A DNA stretch of 7,231 nt, from the NCBI GenBank assembly GCA_002839125.1, contig PGXI01000074.1, positions 1-7,231 on the forward strand, read 5' to 3'. The DNA is from Tenericutes bacterium HGW-Tenericutes-5 (GTDB lineage Bacteria; Bacillota_I; Bacilli_A; Izemoplasmatales; Hujiaoplasmataceae). A program made the position numbers and the translations under genes. Shown in pieces: positions 1 to 5,845 of this stretch (position 1 is the first letter of the stretch; every line of letters begins with the position of its first letter). The notes beneath the pieces were generated by a model. It did no database searches, was not told the origin of the DNA, and saw nothing but the letters and a program-made list of their open reading frames with translations.

Positions 1-1
1 A

Positions 2-553
2 TTTTTGTTTGTAATTACCTCTTTTGCTTGGTATTTATTGAACACTCAATCCTCAGTAGATCCTTTTGGAGGAAGCGCGAGTGGAATAGTATATGATTTA
101 GGAGGAGATTTTATAGCCGGTAGCGTTATATATCCTGAACTAAATGTTATTAGTGAAAGTATTACAATCACTAATTATTCCCCGGAAGATTTATACTTGA
201 GGATAAAAGTTGAGTACACTCGAATAGATGTAACTTATGATAATTTAAATTATACGTATTCTATAGCTACTCCAGTTATTAAGAATTATGAAAACGTTCC
301 TGGAGATGAACATCTAGCAGTTTCAATGAATGCAAACTTCTTTTATGAAACTGATGGTTACTGGTATTTTGATGGTCAGTTAGAAGATTCCATACCAAAT
401 ACAATAATAACTTCTATAAGTTATGATGGGTTCAAAGTTAGTAACGAGTATGCAAATAGTGATATTTCAATAAGTATCATCATTGAAATTACTACAGATT
501 TAGAAGGTCTTTGGTCACCTCTGACTACAATGATTTACACAGGAACAATGTAA
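2..553 (+). CDS. Putative SipW-dependent exported protein, camelysin/TasA-like (5' end missing)
   Basis: The reading frame is open to the left edge, so the true start lies outside the window. A TTG at position 5 is the first possible start but has no visible ribosome binding site. Counting from that TTG, residues 1-12 are the end of a hydrophobic segment with the sequence SFAWYLL. This resembles the special signal peptides cut by SipW-type peptidases. The rest looks like a beta-rich extracellular domain: an ITN motif at 55-57 followed by YLRIKV (64-69), and an aromatic stretch DGYWYFDGQLED from residue 117. Similar 'ItN.s..dlyvRi' and 'dGyyYY.g.L' patterns are common in camelysin/TasA-like proteins. 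There is no C-terminal LPXTG motif or membrane anchor. The neighbouring downstream gene encodes a signal peptidase of the matching type, which supports the assignment. Family-level placement is by pattern only; it could be a pilin-like or biofilm matrix protein. The role is inferred. Confidence 0.6.
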   Translation, partial: FLFVITSFAWYLLNTQSSVDPFGGSASGIVYDLGGDFIAGSVIYPELNVISESITITNYSPEDLYLRIKVEYTRIDVTYDNLNYTYSIATPVIKNYENVPGDEHLAVSMNANFFYETDGYWYFDGQLEDSIPNTIITSISYDGFKVSNEYANSDISISIIIEITTDLEGLWSPLTTMIYTGTM

Positions 554-558
554 CTGAT

Positions 559-587
559 AAAAACGGAGTTTAAATACTTCGTTTTTT
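559..587 (+). terminator. Hairpin plus U-run between substrate gene and signal peptidase gene (possible attenuator)
   Basis: Arm 559-568 (AAAAACGGAG) pairs with 577-586 (CTTCGTTTTT), with one G-U pair and an eight-base loop; T569 and A576 could add another pair. Six T residues (582-587) form the 3' side. The stem is mostly A-T, so it should terminate only partly. It ends just before the AGGAG at 591-595 that serves the next gene, so some read-through is needed unless there is an unseen promoter. This would give more substrate mRNA than peptidase mRNA. Confidence 0.5.
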
Positions 588-603
588 ATGAGGAGAATTT
601 CAC

Positions 604-1221
604 ATGAAAGTAATTTTGAAAAAAATATTTTATTTTCTTCCCTTTGTTTTTATTGCACTCGCAATGATAATGATGGTTCACTTGGGAATTTCTTTAAAAA
701 ATAAAGAGATTCCAAGTGTTTTTAATCGTGCGATTCTTTATGTAGTGACTCCTTCAATGGAAGATACGATAATGGCGGGAGATTTAATCTTTATTGATAC
801 TAATGAGGAAGAGTTTTTTGAAGGAGACATAATAAGTTTTAGAAGACCTGATCAACAAGAACTTATTATAACCCACAGAATCGAATACATTGATCCGATA
901 ACGGGTTTAATAACGACTAAGGGGGACAATAATTTTGATTCTGAAGATTGGGAAGTTAACTTTTCTCAAGATTTAATCATTGGTAAATATGTATCAAAAT
1001 CTGGATTTTTAGGCTCTATATATGAAGTCGTGTTTGTTAATAGTATTAATATGCTCTTTGCATTAATTACAATTGTATTTTTACTAATTGGAGTTATTGA
1101 ATTTAGGAATATAATTAAACTATTATCTAAGAAAAAAGAAGCTGAGTTGGAACAAGAAAAACTACAGTTAATTGAAGAGATGAAAGAAAAGCTTAAAGAA
1201 GAAATGAAGGATGAAGAATGA
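604..1221 (+). CDS. sipW: Signal peptidase I, ER/SipW type (S26B)
   Basis: This is a membrane-bound peptidase of 205 residues that removes signal peptides from exported proteins. A first membrane helix spans about residues 8-30. The catalytic serine is Ser51 in the box TPSMEDT, followed by GDLI. The second catalytic residue is His91 in ITHRI. A histidine here, where bacterial P-type enzymes have lysine, marks the ER/archaeal/SipW subtype. The TTKGDNN box (104-110) with Asp108, Asp112 and Asp115 nearby supplies the acidic residue. A second membrane helix lies at about 148-165, leaving a highly charged, Lys/Glu-rich tail (168-205) that probably forms a cytoplasmic coiled coil. The start is supported by AGGAG at 591-595, eight bases before ATG. 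The gene follows a likely substrate gene and overlaps walJ by four bases. The symbol is by subtype; orthology to Bacillus sipW is not proven, but the enzyme class is secure. Confidence 0.88.
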   Translation: MKVILKKIFYFLPFVFIALAMIMMVHLGISLKNKEIPSVFNRAILYVVTPSMEDTIMAGDLIFIDTNEEEFFEGDIISFRRPDQQELIITHRIEYIDPITGLITTKGDNNFDSEDWEVNFSQDLIIGKYVSKSGFLGSIYEVVFVNSINMLFALITIVFLLIGVIEFRNIIKLLSKKKEAELEQEKLQLIEEMKEKLKEEMKDEE

Positions 1222-2009
1222 AAGCAATTGTCTTAGCTAGCGGCTCAGCCGCTAATGCTACTTACATAGAAATAGGGAATTCAAAAATATTGATTGACTG
1301 TGGTTTAAGTTACCGTCAATTGGTATATAGATTAAAAGAGAAGAATAAAGATTTAAATGAATTGGATGCTGTTTTTATTACCCATGAACACGCAGATCAC
1401 GTTGCCGGTTTAAGGGTATTGGCAAAGAATCATAAGATGAAAATAGTGCTAAGTGAAGGCACATACAACGCTTTGGACAAACGCTATTATGGTGATATTG
1501 ATAATGATTTGTTCATGATTGTTAAAGAAAATGAAACTTTGGAATTATTTGATTTTAAAGTTTTACCTTTTGCAATTTATCATGATGCAGCTCAACCGTT
1601 AGGATATCGATTCATTGAGAATAATAGATCGTTAGTTTATGTGACCGATACGGGATATTTCCCAATTAAACAATATGAAAATTTACGAAATGCTGATTGC
1701 TATATTATCGAAAGCAATCACGAAGTTGAGATGCTTCTTGAAAGTTCAAGACCTTGGCAACTTAAGCGAAGGATTTTAGATGATCAAGGGCATTTGTCGA
1801 ATGATGACAGCGCAAATCTTTTACTTAATCTAGCTGGTGAAAATACTAAGTATATTGTATTAGCTCATCTATCGAGAGAATGTAACTTAGAGCACTTGGC
1901 ATTAAACGCATACAAACGAGCTTTTTATGACCAAGGCGTTGATATTTCGCTTTACAAATTGATTGCAGCCAAACAAAATGAACCTAGTGAAGAAATCATT
2001 ATTGAATGA
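1218..2009 (+). CDS. walJ: MBL-fold metallohydrolase, WalJ/YycJ family
   Basis: This is a complete 263-residue protein, close to the usual length of about 264 for YycJ/WalJ. It opens with the family signature LASGSAANATYIE (residues 6-18). It carries the metal-binding box THEHADH with His56, His58, Asp60 and His61. Further likely metal or active-site residues are His122 in IYHDAAQP, Asp144 in VTDTGY, His168 in ESNHE, His192 in GHLSND and His217 in LAHLSRECN. Family members are cytoplasmic exonucleases linked to DNA repair and to coordination of cell division in Bacillota. The ATG overlaps the stop of the signal peptidase gene (ATGA, 1218-1221) and has GAAGGA at 1206-1211, so translation is probably coupled. 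In Bacillus the gene sits at the end of the walRKHIJ cluster; here walRKHI are not next to it. TGA is the stop, which shows that the standard stop code is used. Confidence 0.92.
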   Translation: MKAIVLASGSAANATYIEIGNSKILIDCGLSYRQLVYRLKEKNKDLNELDAVFITHEHADHVAGLRVLAKNHKMKIVLSEGTYNALDKRYYGDIDNDLFMIVKENETLELFDFKVLPFAIYHDAAQPLGYRFIENNRSLVYVTDTGYFPIKQYENLRNADCYIIESNHEVEMLLESSRPWQLKRRILDDQGHLSNDDSANLLLNLAGENTKYIVLAHLSRECNLEHLALNAYKRAFYDQGVDISLYKLIAAKQNEPSEEIIIE

Positions 2010-2026
2010 TTTCTCACTTTTTTTTT
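1986..2026 (+). terminator. Rho-independent terminator overlapping the 3' end of walJ
   Basis: Arm 1986-2000 pairs with 2005-2018 around the loop ATTG (2001-2004), giving 14 base pairs with a single bulged A at 1990. Nine T residues follow (2018-2026). The left arm and loop encode the last residues of WalJ, and the stop codon (2007-2009) lies in the right arm. It closes the substrate-peptidase-walJ unit ahead of the nifJ promoter. Confidence 0.88.
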
Positions 2027-2036
2027 GTGAACAAAA
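2023..2036. repeat. Short inverted repeat upstream of the nifJ promoter (possible operator)
   Basis: TTTTGT and ACAAAA form a perfect inverted repeat around the central GA. It starts inside the U-run of the walJ terminator and ends 16 bases before the proposed -35 box. The position would suit an activator or repressor site, but AT-rich DNA gives such repeats by chance. It has TTGT/ACAA outer bases like Rex sites but is too short to fit the 18-bp Rex consensus. Confidence 0.25.
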
Positions 2037-2044
2037 TAAGCAAA

Positions 2045-2054
2045 AATTGCAATT
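2045..2054. repeat. 10-bp palindrome touching the nifJ -35 box (possible operator)
   Basis: AATTGCAATT is a perfect palindrome whose last two bases are the first two of the proposed -35 hexamer. A protein bound here would compete with RNA polymerase. No known regulator's consensus is recognised, so this is only a candidate. Confidence 0.25.
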
Positions 2055-2081
2055 GTTTTTAAGTCTGTTTTAAGTTATAAT
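2053..2081 (+). promoter_or_regulatory. Sigma-A-type promoter of nifJ
   Basis: A -35 box TTGTTT (2053-2058) and a perfect -10 box TATAAT (2076-2081) are separated by the ideal 17 bases. Transcription should start near 2088, leaving a leader of about 50 bases before the ATG at 2139. It sits right after the walJ terminator, so nifJ is its own unit. Confidence 0.75.
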
Positions 2082-2126
2082 AAGATGAACGATTATGTGC
2101 TGAATAACTATCAGCAAAATATATAT

Positions 2127-2132
2127 AGGAGG
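2127..2132 (+). promoter_or_regulatory. AGGAGG ribosome binding site that fixes the nifJ start at 2139
   Basis: AGGAGG lies six bases before ATG 2139. An earlier in-frame ATG at 2085 would add 18 residues (MNDYVLNN and so on), but it has no ribosome binding site, lies only four bases after the -10 box and would be upstream of the expected transcription start. The family's conserved N-terminus (KVYQSMDGNQA) begins right after the 2139 start. Confidence 0.9.
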
Positions 2133-2138
2133 TTGTTT

Positions 2139-5100
2139 ATGACAACAAAGAAAGTTTATCAGTCAATGGATGGAAACCAAGCAGCTGCTTATGCATCATA
2201 TGCATTTACAGAAGTTGCGGGTATTTATCCAATTACACCGTCATCTCCAATTCCAGAATACGTTGACCAATGGGCGGCAGAAGGAAAGAAGAATCTTTTC
2301 GGAATGCCTGTGAAGGTTGTAGAGATGCAATCAGAAGCAGGAGCTGCGGCTACTGTTCATGGTTCGTTAATGGCTGGGGCTTTGACAACGACTTATACCG
2401 CATCACAAGGGTTATTGCTAAAGATTCCTAACATGTACAAAATTGCTGGGGAATTATTACCAGGAGTTATCCATGTAGCAGCGCGTTCAATCGCCGCACA
2501 TGCATTGTCAATTTTCGGGGATCATCAAGATATTTATGCAGCAAGAATGACAGGTTTTGCAATGCTAGCTTCTGGCTCAGTTCAAGAAACTATGGACCTT
2601 GCTGGTATCGCTCATTTAGCAGCTATCAAATCAAATATTCCTTTCTTACATTTCTTCGATGGGTTTAGAACTTCTCATGAAGTAAATAAAATCGAAGTTA
2701 TGCCTTATGATGTTTTTGACAGACTACTAGATAAAGAAGCAGTTAAAAAATTTAGAGCTAGAGCTTTGAATTCAGGTAAACCTAAAACAATGGGTACTGC
2801 TCAAAATGATGACGTTTATTTCCAAGCAAAAGAAGTTCAAGAACAATTCTATTTACCAATTCCTGATGTAGTAAATTCTTACATGGAAGAAATTTCTAAA
2901 GAAACAGGAAGAGAATATAAACCATTCAATTACTATGGTGCTAAAGACGCTACTGATATTATCATTGCTATGGGTTCAGTTACTGAAACTATTAAAGAGG
3001 TTATTGATAATTTATTAGAAAAAGGCGAAAAAGTTGGTTTGATTTCTGTTCACTTATACCGTCCTTTCTCAACCAAATACTTCTTTAACGTATTACCTTC
3101 TACAGTTGAAAGAATCGCTGTATTGGATAGAACAAAAGAAGCTGGATCTGCTGGAGAACCTTTATTCGTAGATGTTAAATCAATCTTCTATGATCGCGAA
3201 AAACAACCAGCAATCATCGGTGGACGTTATGGATTGTCTTCAAAAGATACTACTCCATCACAAATCTTTGCGGTTTATAACAACCTTAAAAATGAAATGA
3301 AGAGCAACTTTACAATTGGTATCGTTGATGATGTTTTACATTCAAGTTTAGAAGAAACAGATACTACAGACGTTACTGATCCTGATACAACAGAATTATT
3401 ATTCTTTGGTTTAGGTAGTGATGGTACAGTTGGTGCTGTTAAGAACATTTCTAAGATAATTGGTGATTATACTGATCTTTATGGTCAAGCATATGCATCT
3501 TACGATTCTAAGAAGAGCGGTGGCGTTACAAGAATGCATTTACGTTTTGGTAAAAATCCAATTCGTTCAACTTACTTAGTTAACCATCCTCATTTCGTAT
3601 CATGTTCACAAGAAAGTTATTTAACTAGATTCGATCTTATTAAAGGTATCAGAAAAGGTGGTAGATTCTTACTTTCTACTACAAAGACCGCTGATGAAAT
3701 CGAAAGTTATTTACCAGATAAAGTTAAGAAAATATTAGCTAAAAAAGAAGCTAAGTTATTCATCATCGACGCTTATAAATTAGCGAAAGAAATCGGTGAA
3801 GTAAAATTAGTTTCAACGATTATGCAATCTGCTTTCTTCAAACTTAATGAACAAATCATGAAGTATGAAAAAGCTCAAGAAGCAATGAAATCATATGCTA
3901 AAAAATCATTTGAAAGAAAAGGCGAAGACATCGTTCAAATGAACTACAAAGCAGTTGATTTAGGTGCTGAAGGCTTAGTAGAAATCAAAGTTAAACCTGA
4001 ATGGGCAGACTTAAAGACTGAAGTTGCTTTAGATGAAAATCGTCCAGATTTCGTAAGAAACATTGCTGATACAGTAAATGCAATCAATGGTTACGATCTT
4101 CCAACTTCTGCATTCTTAGGTATTGAAGACGGACAAATTCCTAATGGTACTTCACGTTATGAAAAACGTGGTGTAGCTGAAGAAGTTTCAACTTGGATTA
4201 GTGAAAACTGTATTCAATGTAACCAATGTGCTTACGCGTGTCCACATGCATGTATTAGAGCAATTCTAGCAACTGATGAAGAAGTTAAGAACGCTCCAGT
4301 AGATGCTGAATGGGTTGATGCAAAAGGTAAAGGTTTAGAAGGACTAAAATACCGTATCGAAGTATCAATTCTTGACTGTACAGGATGTATGGTTTGTGTT
4401 AACACATGTCCAGCTCCTACAAAAGCATTGAAGATGAGCCCAATTCAAGACAGAATTGAAGCTAAAGAACATATCCTAGCTGACTACTTATATAATGAAG
4501 TTCCTTATAAGGGAGAACTAGTAGGAAGAAATACATATAAAAACACAGTATTCAATCAACCATTATTCGAATTCTCAGGAGCTTGTGCTGGTTGTGGAGA
4601 AACTCCATACATCAGATTTGCTACTCAACTATTCGGCGAAAGAATGATTATTGCGAACGCTACTGGATGTTCATCAATTTATGGTGCTTCATTCCCAGCT
4701 TCACCTTACACAACTAACGCAGATGGTCGTGGACCGGCTTGGGCTAACAGTTTATTCGAAGACAATGCTGAATATGGATTCGGGATGAAGATTGCTCAAG
4801 ATACAATTAGAGATAGAATGCAAACAATTATTGCTTCTAACCAAAAAGATTTCAATGATGATTTAAAAGCTTTATTGAATGAATGGATTGAAAATAGAGA
4901 AGACGGAGATAAGACATTAGAGCTTTACAAGAAAATATTACCTTTACTAGAAAAATCTAATTCTGAATCCGCAAAACAATTATTAGAAGTAAAAGAACAT
5001 TTCGTTAGACAATCACAATGGATTATCGGTGGAGACGGATGGGCTTATGACATCGGTTATGGTGGATTAGACCATGTTATCGCTAATGCTGAAGATGTAA

Positions 5101-5681
5101 ACATTTTAGTATTAGATACAGAAGTTTATTCTAACACTGGTGGACAATCTTCTAAATCAGCTCGTGCTGGATCAATTGCTAAGTTTACCGCTGCTGGTAA
5201 ACCAGGCAAGAAAAAAGACTTAGCTGCTCAAGCAATGACTTACGAAAGTGTTTACGTAGCTGCTATCAGCCACGGTGCGAACGCTACTCAAGTTATGAAA
5301 GCTATGAAAGAAGCAGAAAGTTATCCAGGACCATCACTAATCATTGCTTATTCACCATGTATCGCACATGGAATCAATGGTGGTTTAGGTAATTCTCACC
5401 AACAAGCAAAACTTGCTACAGAATGTGGATATTGGCCAACATTTAGATATGACCCAAGAAGAATCGCTGAAGGTAAAAACCCTCTACAAATTGATTCAAA
5501 AGAACCACAATGGGAAAAATATCATGATTTCCTTTTAAGCGAAAATCGTTACCAACAATTACTTAAATCTAATCCAGAAGCTGCAGAAAGATTATTACAT
5601 GCAAATATCGTTGACGCTAAGCGCAGATGGGCTATGTATAAGAGAATGGCAGCCGCTGATTATTCTGAAGTTATCGAGTAA
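2139..5681 (+). CDS. nifJ: Pyruvate:ferredoxin (flavodoxin) oxidoreductase
   Basis: This cytoplasmic enzyme oxidises pyruvate with CoA to acetyl-CoA and CO2, passing electrons to ferredoxin or flavodoxin. The 1180 residues have the full single-chain architecture. Domain I (about 1-258) has YPITPSSP with Thr33, Glu66 in EMQSEAGA for TPP activation, and Arg116 for pyruvate binding. Domains II and III follow (about 259-627), then the EKR motif at 675-677. A two-cluster ferredoxin domain has Cys691, 694, 697, 701 and, after Cys705, Cys747, 750, 753, 757. The TPP domain holds the proximal-cluster cysteines 816, 819, 844 and 1074, and the TPP motif GDGWAYD (965-971) running to Asn999 in YSNTGGQ. 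All expected cofactor residues are present, so it should be active. It lacks the long C-terminal extension of the Desulfovibrio africanus enzyme (1232 residues). It has its own promoter and terminator. GGG glycine codons are concentrated in the first 175 codons. The family call is very secure; pyruvate as substrate is likely. Confidence 0.97.
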   Translation: MTTKKVYQSMDGNQAAAYASYAFTEVAGIYPITPSSPIPEYVDQWAAEGKKNLFGMPVKVVEMQSEAGAAATVHGSLMAGALTTTYTASQGLLLKIPNMYKIAGELLPGVIHVAARSIAAHALSIFGDHQDIYAARMTGFAMLASGSVQETMDLAGIAHLAAIKSNIPFLHFFDGFRTSHEVNKIEVMPYDVFDRLLDKEAVKKFRARALNSGKPKTMGTAQNDDVYFQAKEVQEQFYLPIPDVVNSYMEEISKETGREYKPFNYYGAKDATDIIIAMGSVTETIKEVIDNLLEKGEKVGLISVHLYRPFSTKYFFNVLPSTVERIAVLDRTKEAGSAGEPLFVDVKSIFYDREKQPAIIGGRYGLSSKDTTPSQIFAVYNNLKNEMKSNFTIGIVDDVLHSSLEETDTTDVTDPDTTELLFFGLGSDGTVGAVKNISKIIGDYTDLYGQAYASYDSKKSGGVTRMHLRFGKNPIRSTYLVNHPHFVSCSQESYLTRFDLIKGIRKGGRFLLSTTKTADEIESYLPDKVKKILAKKEAKLFIIDAYKLAKEIGEVKLVSTIMQSAFFKLNEQIMKYEKAQEAMKSYAKKSFERKGEDIVQMNYKAVDLGAEGLVEIKVKPEWADLKTEVALDENRPDFVRNIADTVNAINGYDLPTSAFLGIEDGQIPNGTSRYEKRGVAEEVSTWISENCIQCNQCAYACPHACIRAILATDEEVKNAPVDAEWVDAKGKGLEGLKYRIEVSILDCTGCMVCVNTCPAPTKALKMSPIQDRIEAKEHILADYLYNEVPYKGELVGRNTYKNTVFNQPLFEFSGACAGCGETPYIRFATQLFGERMIIANATGCSSIYGASFPASPYTTNADGRGPAWANSLFEDNAEYGFGMKIAQDTIRDRMQTIIASNQKDFNDDLKALLNEWIENREDGDKTLELYKKILPLLEKSNSESAKQLLEVKEHFVRQSQWIIGGDGWAYDIGYGGLDHVIANAEDVNILVLDTEVYSNTGGQSSKSARAGSIAKFTAAGKPGKKKDLAAQAMTYESVYVAAISHGANATQVMKAMKEAESYPGPSLIIAYSPCIAHGINGGLGNSHQQAKLATECGYWPTFRYDPRRIAEGKNPLQIDSKEPQWEKYHDFLLSENRYQQLLKSNPEAAERLLHANIVDAKRRWAMYKRMAAADYSEVIE

Positions 5682-5700
5682 TAAATAGCTTAAAATAGAC

Positions 5701-5733
5701 AACACCTTAAGTGATTAAGGTGTTTTCTTTTTT
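5701..5733 (+). terminator. Rho-independent terminator of nifJ
   Basis: AACACCTTAA (5701-5710) and TTAAGGTGTT (5715-5724) form a perfect 10-bp stem with loop GTGA. It is followed by TTCTTTTTT (5725-5733). It begins 20 bases after the nifJ stop. Confidence 0.93.
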
Positions 5734-5781
5734 ACAAAAAAGAAATTTTTGTGATAAAACACGTAAAACGCTAAAAAAGAT

Positions 5782-5810
5782 TTCAATATTTAGAAGATTT
5801 GTTATATAAT
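5782..5810 (+). promoter_or_regulatory. Probable promoter of the lipoprotein gene
   Basis: A perfect -10 box TATAAT (5805-5810) lies 17 bases after a weak -35 candidate TTCAAT (5782-5787). Transcription would begin near 5817, about 30 bases before the ATG. The upstream nifJ terminator makes a separate promoter necessary. The -35 box is poor, so its exact position is uncertain. Confidence 0.6.
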
Positions 5811-5845
5811 ATATAAGACATCTGAATTTAAAAGGAGTTTTTAAC

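Noticed and set aside
604..2009. Alternative genetic code with TGA as tryptophan (Mycoplasma type)
   Set aside because: sipW and walJ both end at TGA at the expected family length, with a terminator after walJ, and all conserved tryptophans use TGG.
2025..2042. Rex operator upstream of nifJ
   Set aside because: The left half TTGTGAA fits, but the right half at the correct spacing matches only about four of seven positions.
2085..2138. N-terminal extension of nifJ from the ATG at 2085
   Set aside because: There is no ribosome binding site, it lies upstream of the expected transcription start, and the family N-terminus matches the 2139 start.
5734..5762. Regulatory hairpin or antiterminator between nifJ and the lipoprotein gene
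   Set aside because: ACAAAAA/TTTTTGT can pair, and AAAACAC at 5756-5762 could pair with GTGTTTT in the nifJ terminator. The pairs are almost all A-T and lie before the lipoprotein's likely transcription start, so chance is the simpler explanation.
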